Assembly (NCBI GenBank): GCA_028709305.1
Contig: JAQVXE010000004.1
Coordinates: forward strand, 1-56,712
Length of the DNA: 56,712 nucleotides
DNA from: Bacillota bacterium
GTDB lineage: Bacteria > Bacillota > DTU025
Direction of reading: 5' to 3'
In this document: one piece after another, positions 20,852 through 29,688 of the stretch
Position numbering within the stretch: position 1 is the stretch's first letter
Layout: every line of letters starts with the position of its first letter
Program-made: the position numbers and the translations under genes
Notes under the pieces: model-generated
What the model saw: the letters and a program-made list of their open reading frames with translations, nothing else
Database searches by the model: none
What the model was told of the DNA's origin: nothing

Positions 20852-22063
20852 TCAAGCTCCCATCGAGCTCACAATCTCCGCAGTATCGCGCGCAATCATA
20901 ATCTCTTCATTTGTGGGTATGGCCATGACAGTCACGCGAGACTCGGGTGTTGATATGATCTGCTCCAAACCCCTTACGCTATTCTTCTCGTTGTCGAGTC
21001 CAACACCGAAAATCTGCAGCCGCTCGCATATTCGCTTGCGCATGGTAGAAGAGTTCTCTCCTACGCCAGCAGTAAAGACTATGCCGTCAAGGGCTCCCAT
21101 AGCGGCAGCATAGGCACCAATGTACTTCACAACCCTGTAGGCGAAGACGTCAAGAGCAAGTCTGGCCAACTGATGGCCTTCCTCTGCTGCCCTCTCCAGA
21201 TCGCGAAAATCGTTGGATAACCCTCCCGATAGGCCAAGCACTCCCGAATTCTTGTTAAGGTATCCCAGCACCACCTCGCTCGCGCTCTTATCCAACTCCT
21301 CGCAGAGGAAGGAGACGATGGCGGGATCTAGGTCGCCTGATCTTGTTCCCATCACAAGTCCCTCGAGGGGCGTAAAGCCCATACTCGTATCCACAGACTT
21401 GCCCCGTTTCACCGCTGCGATACTCGACCCATTGCCCAAATGGCACGTCACCAGGCAGATCTCCTCTGGTGGCCTTTTCATGAGCATAGCGGCTCGTCGC
21501 GACACATACCTATGTGAAGTGCCGTGGAAACCGTAACGCCTTACCCCGTGATTTACATACATGTCATAGGGCAAACCATACAGGTACGCCTCTTTCGGCA
21601 TGGTCTGATGAAAAGCAGTATCGAAGACTCCCACCATAGGAAGGTCAGGCATGAGCCTCCGACAAGCCTCGATTCCCATTATGTTCGGCGGATTGTGAAG
21701 TGGCGCCAAATCCTGGCACTCATGCAGAGCTCTCATGACTTCTTCGTCTATGAGCACTGAACCGGCAAATCTTTCGCCGCCATGAACTACTCTGTGTCCA
21801 ATCGCGGAGATATCGGATAGGCTGTTTATGACTCCGATATTCGGATCTACCAAGGCATCGAAGACGTATTTCAGCCCACGTTCATGATCCGGAGCATCCA
21901 CATCACGCTTCACTTTATCATTTCCGGTACTCCTGTGAGTCATGAACGCATCCGGGGAGCCAACCCGCTCAACCCCTCCGCGTGCAAGGCATTTTTCCTG
22001 ATCCATGTCGAACAGCTGATACTTCAATGAAGAGCTTCCGCAATTGATTACCAGGATCTTCAT
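20852..22063 (-). CDS. ackA: Acetate kinase
   Basis: MKILVINCGSSSLKYQLFDM...HRVVHGGE...CHLGNGSSIAAV. Confidence 0.98.
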   Translation of the reverse strand: MKILVINCGSSSLKYQLFDMDQEKCLARGGVERVGSPDAFMTHRSTGNDKVKRDVDAPDHERGLKYVFDALVDPNIGVINSLSDISAIGHRVVHGGERFAGSVLIDEEVMRALHECQDLAPLHNPPNIMGIEACRRLMPDLPMVGVFDTAFHQTMPKEAYLYGLPYDMYVNHGVRRYGFHGTSHRYVSRRAAMLMKRPPEEICLVTCHLGNGSSIAAVKRGKSVDTSMGFTPLEGLVMGTRSGDLDPAIVSFLCEELDKSASEVVLGYLNKNSGVLGLSGGLSNDFRDLERAAEEGHQLARLALDVFAYRVVKYIGAYAAAMGALDGIVFTAGVGENSSTMRKRICERLQIFGVGLDNEKNSVRGLEQIISTPESRVTVMAIPTNEEIMIARDTAEIVSSMGA

Positions 22064-22092
22064 TACACCGACGACCTCCTTAACCTTCAAAA

Positions 22093-22115
22093 AGAAAACA
22101 TGGCATACACCATGT
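22093..22115 (-). terminator. Intrinsic terminator downstream of the LysM gene
   Basis: Minus: ACATGG-TGTATG-CCATGT followed by TTTCTTTTTG. Confidence 0.65.
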
Positions 22116-22172
22116 CAAACAGGCGCATCGCGTAGGCGCTATCATATGCATGGAGCCGCCAACAGAATCAAG

Positions 22173-23060
22173 CTAGTAGCCTACAGCTGCGTGAACCATT
22201 CTCTGATGATCCGGATCCAGCAAGGCGCTGGCATGGGTTCGGCTACCCAAGAAATGAACGCAGAAGTGGCCATCGAAATTGTTGTTCGTTATCTGACAGC
22301 CTCCATGCGGCATTCCATTGATCGAAGCAGCGATTCGCCTGCCTCCGACGACTACTATGACTGCTCGCCTGGTCCAGCTCCATTTTCCGCCACATATCTG
22401 CTTCATTGTTGCGGTATCGTCGGCCGTAAGCGGCTCAGCGTCGGCATGGTTGTAGCCTCCGCGCCTTTGGACCTTGAAAGAGAGCCCTGTAGCGCAATCA
22501 ATGATAGTTGCCCGCGTCTTGAATATCGTCTTGGCTATATCCCAATGGAGGAGCTCCACATCTGCCCGGCCTGACATGGCGCGCGAAGCTACAGCAGACG
22601 ACAGAGGGATCGTCAGCTCCTGCCCAGGCTTGATCAACTCAGGTCGTGCAACCCCGGAAGCAGCGGCTATCGCCTCCACGGTTACTCCGAATTTCTTGGC
22701 AATCCCATACAGCGTATCGCCTTTGACCACAACATACGTACGGCATGACTCCGCCTGAACCTTCTGAGCAAGAGCACTCCATGTATTTGAGCCAACAATG
22801 CCATCGACTGATAACCCAGCATCTTTTTGGAGCCGAATGACTGCAGAATGAGTTTGCTTGCCGAACATGCCGTCAGCTTCACCGTCGAGATACCCTGCAA
22901 GCGCCAGTTGCTCTTGGAGTTCACATACGCTCTCGCCGCGATCTCCTCGGCGAAGGACGGCCGCTGACGCGCCAACTCCGGCCGATACCGCAAGAAGCAT
23001 CACTACGCAGAATGCAATAGCCCAGTTAATCAAGACTAAGCGAAGCCGATATCGCACCAT
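22173..23060 (-). CDS. Secreted protein: signal/TM + PG_binding_1 + LysM + uncharacterised C-terminal domain
   Basis: MVRYRLRLVLINWAIAFCVVMLLAVSAGVGASA; LRRGDRGESVCELQEQLALAGYLDGEADGMFGKQTHSAV; YVVVKGDTLYGIAKKFGVTVEAIAAASG; C-term HADAEPLT...GMPHGGCQITNNNFDGHFCVHF; start trimmed (GGGGGG SD). Confidence 0.88.
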   Translation of the reverse strand: MVRYRLRLVLINWAIAFCVVMLLAVSAGVGASAAVLRRGDRGESVCELQEQLALAGYLDGEADGMFGKQTHSAVIRLQKDAGLSVDGIVGSNTWSALAQKVQAESCRTYVVVKGDTLYGIAKKFGVTVEAIAAASGVARPELIKPGQELTIPLSSAVASRAMSGRADVELLHWDIAKTIFKTRATIIDCATGLSFKVQRRGGYNHADAEPLTADDTATMKQICGGKWSWTRRAVIVVVGGRRIAASINGMPHGGCQITNNNFDGHFCVHFLGSRTHASALLDPDHQRMVHAAVGY

Positions 23061-23189
23061 TCTCTCCCCCCAAAAACATGCCATACCGATATTTCTACTG
23101 AACGCCGCAAAATCCTTCAGCATACGGCGCAGCGAGGGCAAATATAGATCTGAGGACGACCCATAGCATGAAAGGAAGTGTGTGCTCCC

Positions 23190-24422
23190 ATGAAGCCGCG
23201 CCTGGAACCGAGACGGCGAAGCGCCTATGTCGTTGCCGCCCTGGTCTCTCTCATCACCATCGCCATTGTCGCACTCCCTGAACAAGCGTTCCAAGCTTCC
23301 CTTGATGGCCTACGCGTTTGGTGGGATATAGTCTTCCCTGCCCTTCTGCCATTTTTCATTGCCTCCGACACTCTGATGGGCCTCGGCGCGGTGCACTTCA
23401 TCGGAGCACTCCTCGAGCCGCTAATGAGGCCACTCTTCGGAGTTCCTGGAGTCGGAGCATTCGCCTTGGCCATGGGGCTTGCATCCGGATACCCTATCGG
23501 GGCACGCATAACGGCAAGACTCCGCAGGGAAGGCCTATGCTCCAGAGTGGAGGCTGAGCGCCTTGTCTCCTTCACGAACACAGCCGACCCCCTTTTCATG
23601 GTAGGCGCCGTAGCAGTGGGCATGTTTCGCATTCCCAGCCTCGGTCCGATCCTTGCGGCTTCTCACTACGTTTCAGCTATACTCGTTGGCCTTCTGCTTA
23701 AGTCCTACGGTAGGCGCGAAAGGGAGCGGCGGATAGAAGAATATCGCAGGGAAGAATCCATGCTATCCCGCGCAGCGCACGAGCTGTATACTGCTAGGAG
23801 CCAGGATAACAGGTCATTCGGTCAGATTTTCGGAGATGCAGTGAAAGACTCCGTAGGTACGCTGCTTCTCATTGGCGGATGTATAATGATTTTTTCCGTA
23901 GTTATTCGCGTTCTCACGGTCTTCCGCGTCACTCAGTTGATTTCTGCGCCACTCACCGCGATATTGGCTCCTTTCGGCGTCCCACGGGACCTTGTGGCTT
24001 CGCTGGTAGGGGGTTTCTTCGAGATCACCATAGGAACGGAAATGGCAAGCCGCGCCGCAGCCACCATTGCGCAGCGAACGGTAGCGGCAAGCGCGATAAT
24101 CGCATGGAGCGGACTTTCAGTATTCGCTCAGGTAGCAAGCATGCTCTTTGGCACAGACGTTCGGCTCACGCCCTACTTCTTTGCAAGAATCGGCCACGCA
24201 CTATTGGCTGCCGTAGCAGCTCTGGTAATTCTAAACGTGGCTCCATGGACGGCCCAGCAGACAGCATCAGTCCCCAGCGTCGCCATTACACCTGGGTTTT
24301 GGACAGTAATCCGCTACTCGTGCACTACGCTTGGCAAGGTGCTGGCCATAGGAGCATCCGCCACCGCGGCGCTTGCGTTCCTTGCAAAGCCGCGCGTTTT
24401 CAGTTTCAAAGTCAACAAGTAG
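23190..24422 (+). CDS. ylbJ: Sporulation integral membrane protein YlbJ
   Basis: Polytopic; FPALLPFFIASDTLMGLGAVHF...LASGYPIGARITARLRREG...FTNTADPLFMVGAVAVGMF; ATG at 23190 preferred over GTG 23178 (AGGAAG upstream). Confidence 0.93.
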   Translation: MKPRLEPRRRSAYVVAALVSLITIAIVALPEQAFQASLDGLRVWWDIVFPALLPFFIASDTLMGLGAVHFIGALLEPLMRPLFGVPGVGAFALAMGLASGYPIGARITARLRREGLCSRVEAERLVSFTNTADPLFMVGAVAVGMFRIPSLGPILAASHYVSAILVGLLLKSYGRRERERRIEEYRREESMLSRAAHELYTARSQDNRSFGQIFGDAVKDSVGTLLLIGGCIMIFSVVIRVLTVFRVTQLISAPLTAILAPFGVPRDLVASLVGGFFEITIGTEMASRAAATIAQRTVAASAIIAWSGLSVFAQVASMLFGTDVRLTPYFFARIGHALLAAVAALVILNVAPWTAQQTASVPSVAITPGFWTVIRYSCTTLGKVLAIGASATAALAFLAKPRVFSFKVNK

Positions 24423-24431
24423 GACAGCGAA

Positions 24432-24881
24432 TCACCTGGCAACAGGATTGTCCTTCCTGCGCCTGAGCTCCTCTATGCCCTTCCTCACTACGAACGAGGT
24501 CCTGTCGAGGGTCTCCTGGAGAGAAGCAAGAGTAGCTTCAGCATATTCATCTGCCCCAAGCCTGATCTCCATGGCTTCTCGCTCAGCACGAGAACGCAGC
24601 TCTTCGGCATCCTCTCGTGCACTGGCGACTACGTCGCCGTTGGGCCCTACAGCCTGCGCCGACGCCACCTCGACTCCTGCCTCCGCAGCCATTCGGGTCC
24701 TCTCGGCAATCAAAGTTTCTGCCTGCCTAATCTCTTCCGGAAGCGCAATCCGTATCCTGTCGATAAGTTCGAGAAGCTCAACTCCATCGATAGCGCGTTT
24801 GCTTGAAAAAGGCAGCCTTCCACTGGACTCAATTATCGTTTCCATCCTATTCAGATATTCCACAACCGACTGCTTAACCAT
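24432..24881 (-). CDS. Coiled-coil (F-ATPase b-subunit-like) conserved protein upstream of coaD
   Basis: 149 aa, Ala/Glu/Arg-rich heptads (ASAREDAEELRSRAEREAMEIRLGADEYAEATLASLQETL), position next to coaD. Confidence 0.7.
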   Translation of the reverse strand: MVKQSVVEYLNRMETIIESSGRLPFSSKRAIDGVELLELIDRIRIALPEEIRQAETLIAERTRMAAEAGVEVASAQAVGPNGDVVASAREDAEELRSRAEREAMEIRLGADEYAEATLASLQETLDRTSFVVRKGIEELRRRKDNPVAR

Positions 24882-24885
24882 TGCC

Positions 24886-25374
24886 TTACCCCTTCCCCCT
24901 GCACCTTGCCGAAACTCGTTCGGCCAGCGGCTCGGGTACTAAGCCGTCAATACATCCACCGGAGCTTGCTACTTCTTTGACAATGCTCGAGCTGAGGAAT
25001 GAGTACTCCATAGATGTCATTATGTACATAGTCTCTATGCTGGGGTCAAGCTTCCTGTTCATCAAAGCCATTGTCAGCTCGAACTCGAAGTCCGATACTG
25101 CACGAAGGCCCCTAACAACCACGTGTGCCCCACGGTTCCGCACATAGTCCACCAAAAGCCCTTCAAAGTGATCAACCTGCACATTGGGAAGATGGGCGCA
25201 TGCAACCCTCAGCATCTCCAATCGCTCTTCCAAGGAGAACACATGAACCTTCGCATGATGCTCCAGGATCGCGACGATTACATTGTCAAAAACGGACGCT
25301 GCGCGAGTTATGATATCTAGGTGCCCCATGGTTACTGGATCGAAACTGCCCGGACATACTGCAAGGGTCAACAT
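24886..25374 (-). CDS. coaD: Phosphopantetheine adenylyltransferase
   Basis: AVCPGSFDPVTMGHLDIITRAASVFD...VVRGLRAVSDFEFE. Confidence 0.98.
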   Translation of the reverse strand: MLTLAVCPGSFDPVTMGHLDIITRAASVFDNVIVAILEHHAKVHVFSLEERLEMLRVACAHLPNVQVDHFEGLLVDYVRNRGAHVVVRGLRAVSDFEFELTMALMNRKLDPSIETMYIMTSMEYSFLSSSIVKEVASSGGCIDGLVPEPLAERVSARCRGKG

Positions 25375-25944
25375 TTATCCCTCCGACGAGTACATGTAGA
25401 AACCGACCTGCGTGTCACCGTAACGCTCCTGCCGTACCTTTATCATCCGTGAGGATTCAGCGGGAGTGGCATCCCGTGATGAGTGTTCTACGATGACGAG
25501 GCCATTTCCTGCGAGAATTCCCGCATTCTCTATGAGGAGCAACAACTTGTCGAAGACGTCCAAGGCATAGGGGGGATCCGCGAATATCAAGTCGTATGGA
25601 GCCCTCTCTGAAACAGGGCCCCGTTCGGCGCTAATTGCGCGAAGCGCGTCTGCTCCAATGACTGCGGCCATATCCCTGAAACCCAGATCATGCAAGTTCT
25701 TGTTTATCACTTCACGAGCAGCCCGATCCTTGTCAACGAATACGCAGTAGCTTGCCCCGCGGGAAAGCGCCTCGATACCAAGGCTGCCTACGCCGGCAAA
25801 CAGGTCCAGGACGACAGAACCTCCAATGCGATCTGCAATAATATTGAAGATCGCCTCGCGTACACGATCAGAAGTGGGCCTGATATTGCGCCCGCTGATC
25901 GTAGCTAACCGGCGACCTCCGGCGATGCCTGAAATCACACGCAT
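25375..25944 (-). CDS. rsmD: 16S rRNA (guanine966-N2)-methyltransferase RsmD
   Basis: MRVISGIAGGRRLATISGRNIRPTSDRVREAIFNI...DLFAGVGSLGIEALSRGA...DPPY. Confidence 0.96.
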   Translation of the reverse strand: MRVISGIAGGRRLATISGRNIRPTSDRVREAIFNIIADRIGGSVVLDLFAGVGSLGIEALSRGASYCVFVDKDRAAREVINKNLHDLGFRDMAAVIGADALRAISAERGPVSERAPYDLIFADPPYALDVFDKLLLLIENAGILAGNGLVIVEHSSRDATPAESSRMIKVRQERYGDTQVGFYMYSSEG

Positions 25945-25945
25945 C

Positions 25946-26275
25946 TTACTTGACTATGCTGTTGAACCAGGTTACGGCCATGGTTCCACGACCCGCATGT
26001 GTTCCGACTGCCTGTCCATCTATGACCTCAATGGCCTCAGGAACGAGTCCCTCGTAGGCCTCCACAAACTCAGCAGGAGATGGCTGGCATGTCATAGGCA
26101 TCACACGCGAAGCCCTGAGCTCCTCGAAGAACTGGGCACTTGTCAGCTCCACCATGTCGATGTAGATCTCATCATCAAACCGGATGGTGAGAGGCACTAC
26201 ATTGATGTTGCTGCCCCGAATCATGTACAAAAAAAAGTCGGAGATACTGCCGGTCACCAATGCTGTTCTAGACAT
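25946..26275 (-). pseudogene. Internally deleted DegV/FakB-like ORF (109 aa): N-terminal ~75 aa joined to the C-terminal GTHxGxG segment
   Basis: MSRTALVTGSISDFFLYMIRGSNINVVPLTIRFDDEIYIDMVELTSAQFFEELRASRVMPMTCQPSPAEFVEAYEGLVPEAIEVIDGQAVGTHAGRGTMAVTWF; GGAGG SD upstream; only ~345 nt between fakA and rsmD, so no room for a ~280 aa DegV. Confidence 0.75.
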
Positions 26276-26288
26276 CATCCACCTCCAC

Positions 26289-27989
26289 CTACTCAACGGA
26301 GATGAGGTAGTAATAGAGGGGCTGCCCGCCGTATTGGACTTCGAACTCGATGTCAGGGTATTCCTCTGCCAGACCGCTCGCCAGCGATTCCGCTTCTTCC
26401 TGGGTGACGCCAAATCCATAGATGATAGTGGCGATCTCATGATTCGCGGATTGGATCTCAGCAAACGTATGACGAACAACTTCGTCAACGCTCTCTCCAA
26501 CCACCTGCAAATCGCCATCGATGATGCCGATTATGTCATTTTCATGAATTTCAATACCATTGAATGTAGAGTCTCGCACTGCATATGTAATCTCCGCGCT
26601 CACCACTCTGCCGATGGCCTCAACCATCTTTGCGACATTATCTTCAAGCGGTGCGTACGGCGTCATGACGAGAAGCGCAGCCAGCCCCTGAGGCACTGTT
26701 TTGCTTGGGACTACGTGCACCTTGGTATCTCCGATGTCGGGCACCCCCGCAGCCTGCTGGGCTGTGAGAACTACATTGCCGTTGTTAGGAAGAACAATAA
26801 CCTCCCTGGCATAGGCCCTGCGCACGCCATCAGCTACATCCTGAATGCTCGGGTTCATTGTTTGCCCGCCAGTTATCACAACATCTGCTCCCAAGCTCTT
26901 GAGTATCTTCTCGACGCCATCCCCGGCAGCCACAGCAACAACACCCACATCTTTGAGCTCACGAGGCTCTTCTTCATGGGGTTCCACAGGCAATCCCGAC
27001 TCCTTGCCGGCTGCTCCCTCGAACTCCTCATGTTGGTCTTCCATGTTGTCAATATCGATTTCATGAAGCGAACCATATCCAATGCAGATTTCAAGGATGC
27101 GCCCAGGAGTGTTGCTATGCATGTGCACCTTCACAGTATTGCTGTCGCCGACGACGAGCATTGAATCGCCCACAATATCGTCAAGCAACGCACGCTTGAC
27201 CGCATCAGGGTCAAGCTCGCTTCCGCGAATTATCAGCTCTGTGCAGTAGGCATATTCGATCTCATGTTTCGTTCTCGCAGGCTCTTTCCCGGGCTTGAGG
27301 ACGACTCTATCGTCAGCAGGCACATCTGCCACACGCTCTATGGGTTCGCCCCTTAGCCCCTTGGCAAAGCCCTGAAAGAGCACTACCAGGCCCTTGCCTC
27401 CAGCATCGACGACACCAGCTTCCTTCAGCGCCGGCAACATCTCTGGCGTCTTCTCGAGAACAATCTCTCCTTGCTTCAGGACTTCGTCGACTACTCCAAA
27501 GATGTCTGCGCCGCTCCTGGCTGCTTGAACCCCGGCGCGGGCACCTACCCGCGCCACAGTGAGAATTGTACCTTCCACGGGCTTCATTACTGCCTTGTAA
27601 GCTACATTAGAGGCCTCCTGGAAAGCCGCTGCCAAATCCATCGGTTCGGCCGTTTTCAGCCCGTGCAGGCGTTTAGCAAACCCCCGCAGCAACTGAGATA
27701 GTATGACACCCGAGTTCCCCCTGGCACCCATAAGAGAGCCCAAAGCTATGGCGTCAGCTACGTCTGCCACTGAAGCCGGACCCGCCTTCTCCGCTTCCTT
27801 GAGCGCGGCGGAGACCGTGAGATACATATTTGTCCCAGTATCGCCATCTGGGACTGGAAACACGTTCAACGAGTCGATCAGACTCTTATGTTCACCAAGC
27901 CAAGCCACACCGGACTCGAAGGCAGCCGCAAGCACCGGTCCGTCTATAGCCTTCATGTGCGAGGCCTGACTCTGCTTTATTCCAGACAT
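26289..27989 (-). CDS. fakA: DAK2/DhaL-domain fatty acid kinase-like protein (YloV/FakA family)
   Basis: LIDSLNVFPVPDGDTGTNMYLTV...GARGNSGVILSQLLRG; long C-terminal domain; next to asp23. Confidence 0.92.
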   Translation of the reverse strand: MSGIKQSQASHMKAIDGPVLAAAFESGVAWLGEHKSLIDSLNVFPVPDGDTGTNMYLTVSAALKEAEKAGPASVADVADAIALGSLMGARGNSGVILSQLLRGFAKRLHGLKTAEPMDLAAAFQEASNVAYKAVMKPVEGTILTVARVGARAGVQAARSGADIFGVVDEVLKQGEIVLEKTPEMLPALKEAGVVDAGGKGLVVLFQGFAKGLRGEPIERVADVPADDRVVLKPGKEPARTKHEIEYAYCTELIIRGSELDPDAVKRALLDDIVGDSMLVVGDSNTVKVHMHSNTPGRILEICIGYGSLHEIDIDNMEDQHEEFEGAAGKESGLPVEPHEEEPRELKDVGVVAVAAGDGVEKILKSLGADVVITGGQTMNPSIQDVADGVRRAYAREVIVLPNNGNVVLTAQQAAGVPDIGDTKVHVVPSKTVPQGLAALLVMTPYAPLEDNVAKMVEAIGRVVSAEITYAVRDSTFNGIEIHENDIIGIIDGDLQVVGESVDEVVRHTFAEIQSANHEIATIIYGFGVTQEEAESLASGLAEEYPDIEFEVQYGGQPLYYYLISVE

Positions 27990-28366
27990 TATTTCTGCCG
28001 TTCCTTTCCGCCAGCACCCACTCTGACACCATGAACAGTAACATTGACTTCGGATACGTTGAGGCCTGTGGTAGACTCCAGAACGTATTTGACCTTATCC
28101 ATTACGTTGTTGGCTACTTCGGTGATACGGGTGCCATATTCCACAATGATATAAAGATCAATAGTTGCATCGTCGCCTTGCACATCCACCTCAACTCCGC
28201 GGGCGACATTCTCCATCCCCAAGAGCTCCGCAATTCCATCAGTAAAGGTGCGCGACGCCATTCCAACAAGGCCATAACATTCAGTTGCGGCCATTCCCGC
28301 TATGGCCGCCAATACTTCATCAGCTATAGTAATCTGGCCATACCTTGTATTTATCTCTTTGCCCAT
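27989..28366 (-). CDS. Asp23/Gls24 family envelope stress protein (YloU)
   Basis: GQITIADEVLAAIAGMAATECYGLVGMAS...VDLYIIVEYGTRITEVANNV-like. Confidence 0.92.
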   Translation of the reverse strand: MGKEINTRYGQITIADEVLAAIAGMAATECYGLVGMASRTFTDGIAELLGMENVARGVEVDVQGDDATIDLYIIVEYGTRITEVANNVMDKVKYVLESTTGLNVSEVNVTVHGVRVGAGGKERQK

Positions 28367-28540
28367 CGTGAAACCCCCAATACTGACCTCCAGCCTGCAA
28401 AGCGATTAAGACATAAGTGGACATTTTCTGTGTATTCTCCGCGCTCTCCGCATATTCCTTCTCGTAATACCCTTGCGTAGTCTCTCCACGTATGCTATCA
28501 TTTGTTTTGTGCGTTTTAGGCGCTATGAGGAGGAATTCTT

Positions 28541-28732
28541 ATGGCCAAAGTATGCGATATATGTGGCAAGGGCCCCGCTTCCGGGAATATTCGCAGCCAC
28601 TCAGAGATCAAAACAAGGCGCAGATGGTACCCGAATCTTCACGAAGTAAGGGCGAAGATCAACGGCAGCACTCGCCGCGTAAGGGTCTGCACCAGGTGCC
28701 TCAGGTCAGGAAAAGTAACCCGAGCTATCTGA
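28541..28732 (+). CDS. rpmB: 50S ribosomal protein L28 (Cys-containing form)
   Basis: MAKVCDICGKGPASGNIRSHSEIKTRRRWYPNLHEVRA...CTRCLRSGKV; SD AGGAGG. Confidence 0.97.
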   Translation: MAKVCDICGKGPASGNIRSHSEIKTRRRWYPNLHEVRAKINGSTRRVRVCTRCLRSGKVTRAI

Positions 28733-28773
28733 TCGTGAGCTGGCTATATGGATCTGCATATTCACAATTACTG

Positions 28774-28799
28774 ACGCTCCCTTCACATGGGGGCGTTTC
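28774..28799 (+). terminator. Terminator-like hairpin downstream of rpmB
   Basis: ACGCTCCC-TTCACAT-GGGGGCGT followed by TTCGCCTTTC. Confidence 0.5.
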
Positions 28800-28839
28800 G
28801 CCTTTCAAAGGCTGGATTCAAGAATCAAATGGCCCTCCT

Positions 28840-29688
28840 TCATTCGCGGCCCCCAGTAGCCAACGCGCGCCTGTGTAGGCTCAGCACAACTCCATAATCA
28901 GTTGTCGCCGAGCCGAGAACGACTCCTGACTGTGAAAGAGGTCCATGACAATCAGATCCTCCAGTGGCAATAAGCCCGTATTCATCAGCTACACTCTCGT
29001 ACCGCTTCTGCTGGGCCTGCGTGTGATGGGGATAGAACACCTCTATTCCGCCCAACCCGCACTCCACCAGCCCAGGTATCATCTCATCCTTGTCCGCCAA
29101 GCCTGGATGGGCCAACACTGGCACTCCCTGAGCAGTCAGGATGGCCTCAACTGCCTCAAATGGAGTCAGCTTCGACCTGCTAACATAGGCCGGAGCGTGA
29201 AAGCCTATGTAATGGGCAAAAGCTTCGTCCCAGGTAAGCACATATCCTGCTCTTACCATAGCAGCCGCTATATGCGGCCTGCCCACTGCGCCCTCACCTG
29301 CATGCTCCAGCACATCCTCCTTGTTCAGGCTGATTCCGAGAGCAGCAAGTTTCTTGAGCATCTGCTCTACCCGTCGCATCCTGCTCTCTCTCTGCGATTC
29401 CAAGAGCCCGAGCAGACCCTCATTCTTGTAGTTTATGCAAAACCCGAGTATATGAACCTCCCCGTCGCTGACGTCTGTGGATATCTCCACTCCCGGCACT
29501 ACGTACACTTCAGTCCCTTTTGCCGCCTGAAGCGCCTCCTCTATGCCATCTACTGAATCGTGATCGGTTACGGCTATGGCGGCGAGGCCGCGCCTAGCGG
29601 CCTCCTCCACCAATTCAGTTGGCGTGAACGTGCCGTCTGACATGGTAGTATGGCAGTGCAGATCAGCGCGCCCTGTTGACACCCACAA
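28840..29688 (-). CDS. PHP-domain phosphoesterase
   Basis: ADLHCHTTMSDGTFTPTELVEEAARRGLAAIAVTDHDSVDG...LAHPG...GGSDCHG. Confidence 0.93.
   Translation of the reverse strand: MWVSTGRADLHCHTTMSDGTFTPTELVEEAARRGLAAIAVTDHDSVDGIEEALQAAKGTEVYVVPGVEISTDVSDGEVHILGFCINYKNEGLLGLLESQRESRMRRVEQMLKKLAALGISLNKEDVLEHAGEGAVGRPHIAAAMVRAGYVLTWDEAFAHYIGFHAPAYVSRSKLTPFEAVEAILTAQGVPVLAHPGLADKDEMIPGLVECGLGGIEVFYPHHTQAQQKRYESVADEYGLIATGGSDCHGPLSQSGVVLGSATTDYGVVLSLHRRALATGGRE

Noticed and set aside
23140-23190. SigE-like promoter (ATA-N17-CATAGCAT) upstream of ylbJ
   Set aside because: The predicted TSS would fall on or inside the Shine-Dalgarno, leaving almost no leader; not reported as a feature
26276-26518. N-terminal 81 aa of the 190-aa ORF ending at 25946
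   Set aside because: This portion runs antiparallel-frame through the fakA 3' end; the DegV-like homology and SD start at MSRTALV (26275)
26184-27164. 326-aa + strand ORF antisense to fakA
   Set aside because: Entirely overlaps the well-supported fakA frame; no domain or SD support
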